Assembly: GCA_046160625.1 (NCBI GenBank)
Contig: JBJXGZ010000135.1
Location: 57,208 to 121,207, forward strand
Reading direction: 5' to 3'
Source of the DNA: M3007 sp046160625
GTDB taxonomy: Bacteria; Bacteroidota; Bacteroidia; Chitinophagales; Saprospiraceae
DNA length: 64,000 nt
Made by a program: the position numbers and the translations under genes
Notes under the pieces: model-generated
Seen by the model: only the letters and a program-made list of their open reading frames with translations
What the model was told of the DNA's origin: nothing
Database searches by the model: none
Shown: one piece after another, positions 41,035 through 49,900 of the stretch
Position numbering within the stretch: the stretch's first letter is position 1
Layout: each line of letters opens with the position of its first letter

Positions 41035-42057
41035 ATGAAAATCCTCCAAAACGTCCCCCTCCTTCCCTACAACACCTTCGGCCTCGACGTAAAGGCCCGG
41101 CATTTTGCCGAATGCTCCAGCGTGGACGATTTGCGGGAGGCACTGCGAACAGGCATCCAGCCTGTCTTTCTACTCGGTGGGGGCAGCAATGTGCTTATCA
41201 CCCAAGATGTGCAGGGACTGGTGTTGAAAAACAACCTGCGTGGAATCAACGTCATCCGTGAATTCAAAAACAAGGTTTGGGTAGAGGTCGGCGGCGGCGA
41301 GGTATGGCACGAATTTGTGCTTTGGGCCGTAGCACAAGGCTATGGCGGCGTTGAAAACCTGAGCCTGATCCCTGGTACCGTTGGGGCTGCGCCTATCCAG
41401 AATATCGGTGCTTATGGCGTAGAATTGAAGGATGTTTTTGTGCGCCTTGAAGCCCTCGAATTGGCCAGCGGAAAACTCAAAACCTTCAACCATTCAGCCT
41501 GCGGATTCGGTTACCGCGACAGTGTTTTCAAGCGCGAAGAGAAAGGAAAATGGTGCATTACTTCGGTCGTGTTTTCCCTGAGAAAAAGTCCACACAAGTT
41601 GAACACTTCTTACGGCGACATTTCCAAAACATTGGAAACCAATGGAATAAGTACTCCAAGTATCGCCGACATCAGTCGATCCGTGGTGCAAATCCGCACT
41701 TCCAAACTCCCCGACCCTGCCAAAATCGGCAACTGTGGTTCCTTCTTCAAAAACCCCGAAACGGATCGCTCCGTTTTGGAGCGCATCCTTGCCACGCACC
41801 CGCAGGCGCCGCATTTCCCGCTGCCAGATGGAAGGGTAAAAATCCCCGCCGGATGGCTCATCGAACAATGCGGCTGGAAAGGAAAACGGGTGGGGAATAC
41901 AGGCTGCTACGAGCGGCAAGCGCTGGTGCTGGTGAATTATGGGGGTGCTACAGGAGCGGAAGTGAAAAACCTGGCTAATGCGATTATTGAGTCGGTGGAG
42001 AAGGCGTTTGGGGTGAGATTGGAGGCGGAGGTGAATATTTGGCCGGTGGAAGTTTAA
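41035..42057 (+). CDS. murB: UDP-N-acetylenolpyruvoylglucosamine reductase
   Basis: MurB reduces UDP-GlcNAc-enolpyruvate to UDP-MurNAc with NADPH and FAD, an early cytoplasmic step of peptidoglycan synthesis. FAD-binding blocks are LGGGSNVLI (about 45-53) and SLIPGTVGAAPIQNIGAYGVE (about 118-138). The type I region with YRDSVFK follows, then the proton-donor serine in CGSFFKNPE and the final glutamate in LEAEVNIWP. The length of 340 fits the E. coli-like long type. The whole 5' flank is made of palindromic repeats, so any promoter or leader must lie in or before them. Confidence 0.95.
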   Translation: MKILQNVPLLPYNTFGLDVKARHFAECSSVDDLREALRTGIQPVFLLGGGSNVLITQDVQGLVLKNNLRGINVIREFKNKVWVEVGGGEVWHEFVLWAVAQGYGGVENLSLIPGTVGAAPIQNIGAYGVELKDVFVRLEALELASGKLKTFNHSACGFGYRDSVFKREEKGKWCITSVVFSLRKSPHKLNTSYGDISKTLETNGISTPSIADISRSVVQIRTSKLPDPAKIGNCGSFFKNPETDRSVLERILATHPQAPHFPLPDGRVKIPAGWLIEQCGWKGKRVGNTGCYERQALVLVNYGGATGAEVKNLANAIIESVEKAFGVRLEAEVNIWPVEV

Positions 42058-42077
42058 AAGTATAAAGTGTTAGTAAG

Positions 42078-43691
42078 TTACCGGGCAAGCCGAAAACCGA
42101 TGTAGATGGAGCGGGAACCAGGGCTGGGCCTGTTGCGGTACGCAGCACGGCAGCTGAAAGGATCGTTGTACCAGGACCCGCCACGAAACACGCGGCGCGA
42201 ATTGTCCCCGCCCTGCTCCCAAGCCGAGCCGTCTTCAGGTGCATCTTTATAAGATTCGTGCCATACGTCCTGGCACCACTCCCACACATTGCCGCTCATG
42301 TCGTGCAAACCTACTCCATTGGGTTTGAACTGACTGACAGGGGTCGTTTTTTCACGGTATTCGTCAATGATTGAATAGTGATGTTTGTAATCCTTTTTTC
42401 CATTGAAATTCATCTCCTTTGGGTCGGCAATGTCTTTGCCATTTCCAAACCTCACTTTTTTGCCGCCTTCTCGCGCTGCAAACTCCCATTCTGCTTCGCT
42501 GGGCAAGCGGTATTTTTTACCCGTTTTTTCATTGAGATTTTTGATAAAATCTTGAGCATCATTCCAACTGACGTTCTCTACTGGAAGATCCTCCCCTTTG
42601 AAACCGGAGGGATTATTGCCCATAATCACCTTCCATTGGGCCTGAGTCACAGGGTATTTGCAAAGATGGAAGTCGGGGAGGGTGACTTTGTGTAGGGGTT
42701 TTTCCGAACTGTATCCTTCTCCAAAGGTATCTCCCATGTCGAAAGTGCCGCCTTTGATGGGGATCATGAGATCATAGAATGGGTCATGCTCCTTCTCGCG
42801 TTGGGCTTCGGTGGCTAAACGAGCACGTTTTTCTTCTTCGGCTTTTTTAGCCGCTTTTTCCTTTGCTTTTTGCTCGGCTCTGCGCTCCGTCTCTGCTTCT
42901 GTAAGGTCGTGAATGCGTTGGTGTGCCTCGTCTTGGTGGAGGGTGTGGCCCTCGTCTAAATAGTTTTCATAGGCTACAAGTGTATTTAATTTGATGGTTG
43001 CTTTCCAGGTAGCCTCGTCTTTGATGCGTTTGCGCTCAGCAGCGGCCTTGGCCTCCTTTTCGCGCTGTATTTTAGCCTCTTTAGCGGCCAAATCTTTGGC
43101 TGCCTCCTCTGCCTTTTTGATTTCAGCAGCTTCCCTCTTCCGTTGGGCTTCGGCGGCTAAAGCAGCCAATTTTTCCGCTTGCTCCCGCTGGATCTTTTCT
43201 TCAGCCTCAATGCGCGCATGTACGTCATTTACCACCTCAAGGAGCTGGCGCAGCGCGGCGGCCCAAGCGGAGTCGCGGCTACCCCAAATGACATAGTTGT
43301 CCACTGGTGCAAGTAAGCGGCTTACTGGATGGAGCGGCAACATCTGTAAGTCGCCAATGCCCTCAGCCATATTGTACATACAATCACGTACCAAGATGGG
43401 GATGACCCGGGTAACGCCCTCGCGCTTTTGTTCAAGTGCTTTGCGGAGTTCCTTGCGCTGGATAAATTCGGAGAAAAGCGAGTCGGCGCTCACAAGCATC
43501 AGCACAATGTGGCTGGCTTCAAGTGCTTTTTCGATGCTTTTTTCCCACTCTTCGCCGGGAAGGATGTGCGAGTCGTCCCATTTTTCGAGAAGGCCCATTT
43601 GGGCGAATGGGGCGAGTTGGCGCAGCAGTTCGTTTTTGAACACTGCGTCTTCACGGGCATAGATGATGAATGTTTTGAGTGGCTTCGGCAT
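42078..43691 (-). CDS. TIR domain - coiled coil - SUMF1/FGE-like domain protein
   Basis: The 537-residue protein starts with a TIR domain (1-about 140; KTFIIYAREDAVFKNELLRQL, then FSEFIQRKELRKAL with E81 at the catalytic-glutamate position). A long Ala/Glu/Lys coiled coil (about 155-310) follows, then a sulfatase-modifying-factor/FGE-like domain (about 315-537; GGTFDMGDTFGEGY, PVTQAQWKVIMGNNPSGF, LPSEAEWEFAAREGG, RVFRGGSWYNDPFSCRAAYRN). Only one of the two active-site cysteines of true FGE enzymes seems present near the end, so the domain is more likely a C-type-lectin-fold binding module. TIR-FGE joins are known in bacterial conflict systems. No signal peptide: cytoplasmic. Its far side borders repeat family A and the cyclase gene. 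Confidence 0.88.
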   Translation of the reverse strand: MPKPLKTFIIYAREDAVFKNELLRQLAPFAQMGLLEKWDDSHILPGEEWEKSIEKALEASHIVLMLVSADSLFSEFIQRKELRKALEQKREGVTRVIPILVRDCMYNMAEGIGDLQMLPLHPVSRLLAPVDNYVIWGSRDSAWAAALRQLLEVVNDVHARIEAEEKIQREQAEKLAALAAEAQRKREAAEIKKAEEAAKDLAAKEAKIQREKEAKAAAERKRIKDEATWKATIKLNTLVAYENYLDEGHTLHQDEAHQRIHDLTEAETERRAEQKAKEKAAKKAEEEKRARLATEAQREKEHDPFYDLMIPIKGGTFDMGDTFGEGYSSEKPLHKVTLPDFHLCKYPVTQAQWKVIMGNNPSGFKGEDLPVENVSWNDAQDFIKNLNEKTGKKYRLPSEAEWEFAAREGGKKVRFGNGKDIADPKEMNFNGKKDYKHHYSIIDEYREKTTPVSQFKPNGVGLHDMSGNVWEWCQDVWHESYKDAPEDGSAWEQGGDNSRRVFRGGSWYNDPFSCRAAYRNRPSPGSRSIYIGFRLAR

Positions 43692-43707
43692 GGTGTTTTC
43701 GCTTTAG

Positions 43708-43758
43708 TGATTTCGAGGTGACACCTCCTCCTTCGTCGGAGATGTCACCTCGAAATCA
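43708..43758. repeat. Palindromic repeat family A, copy 3, carrying the cyclase stop codon
   Basis: Arms 43708-43728 (TGATTTCGAGGTGACACCTCC) and 43738-43758 match at 20 of 21 positions around a nine-base spacer. The right end, TCA at 43756-43758, is the TGA stop of the minus-strand cyclase gene. The copy lies between the cyclase and TIR-FGE genes and is the longest and cleanest of the three. Confidence 0.88.
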
Positions 43759-45930
43759 AACATCCTTCAAAAAATACATATCAATCTCCCCTTTGTTCTT
43801 CGCCGTTATTTTCCCCCGGTAATCGCAGTCGAGCGTATCCTTCAACAAGGCATAGGTGGCGCCACTCAAATTGATTTTTCCCGGCTCGCTGGTGCTTTCC
43901 ATTCGCGCGGCGGTGTTCACGGTGTCTCCCCAGATATCGTAGGCGAATTTTTTCACTCCCACGATGCCGGCCACCACCGGGCCGCTGTGCATCCCAATCC
44001 GGATCTCAAACGGGTGGGGCATGCCTTTTTTTCGCTGCCGTACAAAAGCCTGGATTTCCTGAGCCGCCCGCGCGGCCATGAGTGCGTGTTGTGGGTTGGG
44101 CACTGGCAGCCCAGACACGGCCATGTAGGCATCTCCGATGGTTTTTATTTTCTCCAGTCCATGCCGCTCGATGATCTCGTCGAATGCCTTGAAATTCAGG
44201 TGCAATTCGCTGACCAGGTCTTGTGCGGAGAGTTTTTCTGAAATCCGCGTAAAATCCACAAAATCAGTGAAGAGGACCGTCACTTCGTCGAATTGCCGGG
44301 CCATGGCGCGACCGTTTTCCTTGAGCTCCGTGGCCACTTCGGCAGGGAGAATATTGAGCAGCAATTCATCTGATTTTTGTTTTTCAGACTGGATGATCCT
44401 GTTCGACTTTTGCTGGTTGAGGAAGTTGCGGAAAATGAAAAAGGACAGCAGCGACAACAATAGGATACCGCCAAGAAAGAAGAGTCGCTGCGTTTTTTGG
44501 GTTTGAAGTTCTTTGTCTTGAAGTTCGATCTGTGATTTCTGAAGGTTCACCTGCGTGGCTTGCAGCGTTTTCTCGTTTTCGGCCAAATGCAGTTGTTCCT
44601 CCTTTTCCCGGGTGAGACTTTGTTCAAATTGAAGGTCCGATTGAGATTTCAGGTAAGCCAGGCGTTGCAATTCCTTGTCTTTGTTGGATAAGTTGATAGC
44701 AATTTGCTTGTATTCCAGTTCCTGTTGTTGTTTGCTGGCGATCAGGATTTGTTGTTGCAGTTTTGTATCCGTGATGACCTGATGTTGGCGCAGGGAATCT
44801 TCTTTTTTGCTGAACTCGAACTGCAGGCTTTTCTTGGTCACTTCTTTTTGCTTCTCCACGTTGTTGATGCTGTCTCGGAGCACGACATAGCCCTGATAGA
44901 CGAGATAGGCACTGTCAAATTTCTCTGTAGCCTGATATATTTGGGAAAGGTTGAGCAGCGCCTCGGTGGCAGTAATGAGCGACCCTGTTCCATTGGCCAG
45001 CTCAAGCGCCTTTGTTTCATGTGCCAGGGCTTTGTCGTAGATTTTCTGAAGAAAATAGACGTTTCCAATGGCGGCGTAATTCGAGGCCGCGCCTTTTTTA
45101 TCATTGATTTTTTCAAAGATCGCCAATGCGCGTTCGTGGTATTGGATGGCGGCGGGGTAATCGGCCAACTTGATATACACATTGCCAATGTTCCCCAAGT
45201 TGTTGGCAATCATGGCCTTGTTGCCCAATTGTTCATTGATTTTCAGGGCGCGTTGTTTGTATTCCAGCGCTTTTTTATAATCCTGAAGCTGGGTATAAAC
45301 ATTGCCGATGTTGACGAGGTTCCCGGCCACACTTTGCAGGTTGCCTGTGCCTTCGCTAATGGTCAGGGCCTTTTCATAATACTCGATGGCTTTGGGATAT
45401 TCGTGGAGTTCGTTGTGGATGTTGCCAATATTGCCGAGACTATTGGCGATGCTGGTTTTGTTGCCCGTGCGCTCGTTGATACTGAGCGTTTTATGGTAAT
45501 ATTCCAAGGCACGTGGATAGTCAAATATGGAAAAATATACCAGTCCGATGTTGTTGTAATTGTTACCAATGCCCTGCAAATTGCCCAAACGTTCGTTGAT
45601 CTGGAGCGCTTTCTGGTAATTTTCGAGAGCTGCTGGATAATCGGCCTGTATCAGTCTATTGGCGCCCATTACACTGAGGGCAGTGGCGAGAAATTTTTTA
45701 TCCGGCAGTTTTTCTCCAAGTTGGATGCCTTTTTGTGCGTATTTGGTTCCAGTAGAGGGACTTATGGCATTATAGCGACGCGCCAGGTCGGTGAGCAATT
45801 TTGCCCGGACGGTGTCTTCCCGGACATAGGTTTTTTCCAGCCGCACCAAGGAATCCAGTTGACGCTGCTGTGCCTGGGCTTCCCAGGAGGCAAGGATGAC
45901 CAATATGAGGAGACCGCAACGTTGCAACAT
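43756..45930 (-). CDS. TPR sensor - transmembrane - class III adenylate cyclase
   Basis: A 724-residue membrane cyclase. A signal peptide (about 1-20) and about eight TPR repeats (80-345; for example IANSLGNIGNIHNELHEYPK) lie outside the cytoplasm. A long coiled coil (about 355-480), one membrane span (482-501) and the catalytic domain (about 545-724) follow. Metal-binding D556 and D600, adenine-selecting K596 and D665 (AYDIWGDTVN), and catalytic N672 and R676 are all present, so cAMP is the predicted product and not cGMP. TPR domains linked to cyclases are common in Bacteroidota. It starts three bases after the lipoprotein gene, forming an operon, and its stop lies in a palindromic repeat. 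Confidence 0.92.
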   Translation of the reverse strand: MLQRCGLLILVILASWEAQAQQRQLDSLVRLEKTYVREDTVRAKLLTDLARRYNAISPSTGTKYAQKGIQLGEKLPDKKFLATALSVMGANRLIQADYPAALENYQKALQINERLGNLQGIGNNYNNIGLVYFSIFDYPRALEYYHKTLSINERTGNKTSIANSLGNIGNIHNELHEYPKAIEYYEKALTISEGTGNLQSVAGNLVNIGNVYTQLQDYKKALEYKQRALKINEQLGNKAMIANNLGNIGNVYIKLADYPAAIQYHERALAIFEKINDKKGAASNYAAIGNVYFLQKIYDKALAHETKALELANGTGSLITATEALLNLSQIYQATEKFDSAYLVYQGYVVLRDSINNVEKQKEVTKKSLQFEFSKKEDSLRQHQVITDTKLQQQILIASKQQQELEYKQIAINLSNKDKELQRLAYLKSQSDLQFEQSLTREKEEQLHLAENEKTLQATQVNLQKSQIELQDKELQTQKTQRLFFLGGILLLSLLSFFIFRNFLNQQKSNRIIQSEKQKSDELLLNILPAEVATELKENGRAMARQFDEVTVLFTDFVDFTRISEKLSAQDLVSELHLNFKAFDEIIERHGLEKIKTIGDAYMAVSGLPVPNPQHALMAARAAQEIQAFVRQRKKGMPHPFEIRIGMHSGPVVAGIVGVKKFAYDIWGDTVNTAARMESTSEPGKINLSGATYALLKDTLDCDYRGKITAKNKGEIDMYFLKDV

Positions 45931-45933
45931 ACG

Positions 45934-46509
45934 CTAGTCAGCAATAAAAATAACATTTACGCAGGGGGTCACGCGAGTGTCGTTAGTGGTGGCCGGGAAA
46001 GCGGCGAGACTGGTGTTGTTGATCGCCTCATTAAACGATTCAATACGAATGTTGCCGACGGTTTTGGGGAATTCAAATTCGGCATTGCCAAGTTTGCTGA
46101 TTCGGTAAAAAGCATTGGAAAGTACGGTGATGCCATAATGCCTCCCTTCTGCCAGGAAAACATCAGGGATGTCGGCAGAACCGTTTTGATGCAGGGCTGG
46201 AGAATTGACCGTTGTAGACTGCAACTTCATTGGCGTTATTCCGGAAATGTCCCAAAGCGCCACAATGAAATCGCCCGTTGCGGGCAGTTTGATGCCGAAC
46301 TCTGTGATTTTGCCACTTTTAAGCGGGGTAAAGGCAAAACCGTATTCCCAAGTGTCGGCACTTAGTTCAACAGTATCAATGATGATCGAGGCTTCGTTGA
46401 AAAAATCAAAAAATGGACCTTCTTCAACAGGAGTTGCATCCTTTTTACAGCAAAAAAAAAGGGTAGACAAACAGAGTACGCCTACGATGGTAAGAATCCT
46501 GAATTGCAT
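45934..46509 (-). CDS. Lipoprotein, possibly DUF4082-like, upstream of the cyclase
   Basis: The ATG at 46509 starts a lipoprotein signal (MQFRILTIVGVLCLSTLFFC) with tandem cysteines at the lipobox; the frame reaches 12 codons further. The 191-residue product is a beta-rich domain (GFAFTPLKSGKITEFGIKLP, DFIVALWDISG, GRHYGITVLSNAFYRIS) that recalls DUF4082 carbohydrate-binding-like folds, though this match is by eye. Being three bases from the cyclase gene and on the same surface as its TPR sensor, it may be a ligand-binding partner. Confidence 0.72.
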   Translation of the reverse strand: MQFRILTIVGVLCLSTLFFCCKKDATPVEEGPFFDFFNEASIIIDTVELSADTWEYGFAFTPLKSGKITEFGIKLPATGDFIVALWDISGITPMKLQSTTVNSPALHQNGSADIPDVFLAEGRHYGITVLSNAFYRISKLGNAEFEFPKTVGNIRIESFNEAINNTSLAAFPATTNDTRVTPCVNVIFIAD

Positions 46510-46542
46510 AATAGGGAATTTGGTTGGGTGATAAGGAGGCCA

Positions 46543-46550
46543 CAAATTTA
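46543..46550 (-). promoter_or_regulatory. Putative -7 box TAAATTTG for the lipoprotein-cyclase operon
   Basis: Minus-strand TAAATTTG fits TAnnTTTG and ends 34 bases before the ATG at 46509, the same distance as the boxes before hutH and metH. Confidence 0.5.
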
Positions 46551-46656
46551 GCCGATTTTTGAAATTGAGACCTATAAGGTTTCCGAAAACCTATAGGTCT
46601 TTGAGCAAATCTAAAATATCTGGTAGCCTGACCAATGCAATTCCTTTGCCGAGCCA

Positions 46657-46732
46657 TAAAAAAAGCCGCCCAGTCTTTTCGACTGGGCGGCTCACAACAT
46701 AACCATGAAAACAATTAACCAATCAAATGTTA
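46657..46732 (-). ncRNA. Candidate small RNA 2 (about 75 nt) or detached terminator
   Basis: On the minus strand an AGCCGCCCAGTC hairpin (46664-46675 with 46681-46692, five-base loop) is followed by a T-run (A-run 46658-46664), a textbook intrinsic terminator. It lies more than 200 bases after the stop of the 46902-50963 gene, and a promoter-like TTG-N21-TA pair lies about 60 bases before the hairpin, as at candidate 1. It could therefore be a short independent RNA. The alternative is a distant terminator of the large surface gene. Confidence 0.42.
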
Positions 46733-46738
46733 GCCCTT

Positions 46739-46770
46739 TCTGATTATGTCTTTTCCGAAAACCGTGCCAA
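46739..46770 (-). promoter_or_regulatory. Possible promoter of candidate small RNA 2
   Basis: Minus-strand TTGGCA (TTG at 46770-46768) and TAATCAGA (46746-46739) are separated by 21 bases between TTG and TA, exactly as at 10996-11027. The -7 part is a weak match. Confidence 0.3.
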
Positions 46771-46901
46771 GTTTGACGGATTAGAAAAATTTTCGGATTG
46801 AAAAGTGTTAAAGTTAGGTATGGACTTGATGCTGATGCTGTTAACTTTTTATAGCATATTTTTTTGATTGCCGATAGAGTTGTACATGATCGTCAATCAA
46901 A

Positions 46902-49900
46902 TTATTTCTTCACCAGCCGCGCCGTCAATGGCCGCGCCAATCCCTTTACCCTGAGGAAATAGGTCCCGGCAGGTTGATTGTCCAAAATGACCATCCCGCG
47001 CAGGGTATTGTCCCAACGAACCAAGCGAGCCGTTTGTATCAGTTTGCCTTTTAGGTCAAACACTTCGAGTATCTTCGACTGTTCTCCTTCTATAGCCGGT
47101 AGTTCTATATTGGCTATACCGCTGGTAGGATTGGGCGATACCTTTAGGCTGCGCAATTGGGCAGGTTCGTTGATCCCAACCGTGCCCAATTCTATAAACT
47201 TTTCTACCAAACAACCAGTTGCATCAAGTGCACCAAGGGTGTAAAATCCAACTGGCAAATTGGTAAAAACCGAGTCACTTTGGAAGGCCCCACCATTCAA
47301 ATTGTACTGGTAAGGCAACTGTCCGCCGCTAGGCATGGCCGCAATCTGGCCATCTGAAGCGCCAGCACTGGAAGGATTCACCAGAGCGACATCAACAAAG
47401 AAGTCCGCACAGGCGGTTGTAGCACAGAATGGCGCAGTTATTTCGCTGCCAAAATTGCCACCTGCATAAGTCCAGAACGAACCGCCATTGGGTGAAAAAA
47501 GGTCTACAAATCCACCTTCCATACCATCGCCGCCTGAATCGAAAAGGTGGAAAACATAGCACTTGTCTTTCTCGAGACACAGTTCTTCTCCGAATAAACC
47601 GAATGCAGTCGGGTAAGGCCCGCCAGATCTCACCAGATTGCCCTGATCATCGCGCAGTTCCCAACGATTTTCGGCAGGTGAACCATTGGTAGCAAAAAAC
47701 ATTTGTACCCCAAAACCATCCGGGTGGAGGTCAAACGTAACGCTGCCCGTGTCGTTGTCTGGCTGTTCATCCTCTCCTTGGCCGTTCACATTCGTAAGGT
47801 CCACCGCTACGTTGTTTTGCCCAAATTGAACCCCTTGGACAAATAAGTTTATTTCAACAGAAGCATCCGGAGCGATAAACTCAAAATACTCTACAGTTGG
47901 CTGAGGAACCCCATTAGCATCAATTTGAACATCAAAATGCTGTTCGTCGCCCAAGCCATTGTTTCGGATTGTAACACCTATGAAAGCAAAACTAGAATCG
48001 GTGCAAGCCTGAATCGTGTGAACATCGGTTATTTCCAATTCCCGGATCGCACGTTTTCGGACTGTGACAGATACGGTGTCGTTGTCAGGTTGCTCATCTC
48101 CAGGAATAGTGGTGCTAAGTTCAAAATTGTAAATCCCGCCCTGGGTGCTGAGGTCTTCTGTGGTACTAAAGGTATGTTCTATGGTTGCGCCAGAAGCCAC
48201 AACAACGGGATAAACCTCTGTTTTCCAAGCCCCTCCGTTTAAACGGTAGGCCACTTCTATGTTAGATTGATTTGAAAGCCCAAAATTGCGGAAGCGGATT
48301 TTAATGGGCTCAGCAGCCGACAAGTTTGGCCCGGAAACGGGTGAGGCAAGGTCCAGTGCACCTACATCCACCTGCTTTCGTTGCGGGGTGCAGATATTGA
48401 ACTCTTGGGGTTCATCTTTAGTGGCTCCAAATGCCTCCACCAAAACGTTCCCATAAATATCATACAAACGAAAATGTCCGTTCCAGCTAAAAGTGGATGA
48501 CTTCAAAATAAAGCGATAACAGGTGTTGTCGTCACTGCAAATTTGGGTGAACTTCTGGCCTGCGCTCATTTCGCCCGACGCCAAGAGCAAATTGGTTTGG
48601 CTGCGCAATTCCCAAGCCAACACGCCAGAAACCGTTTCTGCTTCGGCTATCAGGTATGTACCGTCCAGGTTGCCGTTGAATTTGATTGGCGCCAGACTGT
48701 CGTTGGCGGTGCGCTCGTCCGGCACTCCGTTCGGCAACGAAGTGAAAATTTTGAGACCGTTGAGGCCGTTGAGTATGTTGGTCGCGTGAAGGTCAATCGT
48801 GTCGCGTTCACCGGCAGCCAGATTGCCTGTCCAGTTGTAAATGTTGAACGGCTGGGTATTTATACGCCAGTGGACTTTCGCGCTGGTAAGCGGCAATCCG
48901 GATGCATTGCGGATGATAATGCCAAAATCTGTTTCTGATCCGCATACCAAGCCTGGAAGGTTGTATTTGCCCACAGCCGCCACGTCGTTGGAGGTCAATT
49001 TTTGCACCACAGCGTCTAAGGTGTCATTGCGAACAAACTGATCCTGGAGCCAATTCGTGATGATGCGGAAATTATAGTCTATTCCAACTACCGGCATGTC
49101 TACCGTTGCAGCAAAGGTGTGATCCACAGATTCTCCGGGCTGAATGGTACCGGCAACGTTCTCCGTTGCCAAAAGATTTCCCTCAAAATAAAGCGAAGTG
49201 GAAAACCCGGATACTGGAACAAGCCCTCCGTTGAAAATCTTAACCTTTACTGTTTCTCCGTTCCCCAAAAGCGCGGACGGCACTGGGGAAAGGAGACTAA
49301 TGGGTTTGATATCGTAAGTATCCAGTTGAATTTTAAAGGAACCAATGCGGGTACCCCAGGAAGCACCAACTGGTTGGTATTCTCCCGTAAACCAAAAAGT
49401 TCTGCCGTCTTCGGGATCCACGCTCATGTTGCTGTAATCGCCCCAACGATTATCACCAAAATGGCTTGCCCCGCCGGGCACAAGGGTGTACTCTTCCACA
49501 GTCATATCGCCAGGTGGGTCGGTGTGCCGCCTACCAGTGAGGTAGAGGCCTGGATAAAGGGATTGGCTCACGCCAGTGTACCCCAGAGCGATATTACCTG
49601 CTTCATCAGTACAAATAGTGCCCATAAAACGGTTGGTGGCCAAATCAGGGGCATAGGTGCCTTCCTGATAAATTTGCCAATCGCCGCCGCCTTGCTTGCG
49701 CAGTTCGTACCAGCGCACCGCTGCGTCACCTCCGTCGCCCACTTGACCTGAGACATCCGAAACGTGGTTGAAAACCACCGATTCGTAGGTCCCAAAATTG
49801 CGGTAGGGCGCACGGTACATGATGATGTTTTCAAGAGCTGTGATTCGAGGTGCACTTACGTCGGGCTGTTCGATGCAATCAAACGAAAGTGCCAAAGACC

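Noticed and set aside
42078..43691. Possible diversity-generating retroelement target, since FGE/C-lectin C-termini are typical variable regions.
   Set aside because: No reverse transcriptase and no template repeat were found in the window, and the C-terminal end is not Asn-rich as expected for adenine mutagenesis.
44704..46365. A 553-codon plus-strand frame opposite the cyclase and lipoprotein genes.
   Set aside because: It crosses two real genes and their junction, shows no family motif, and is the mirror of the TPR and cyclase codons.
46681..46743. A leader peptide (MKTINQSNVSPF) on the plus strand after the GC hairpin.
   Set aside because: No plus-strand gene follows to be attenuated, and the T-run shows the hairpin works for the minus strand.
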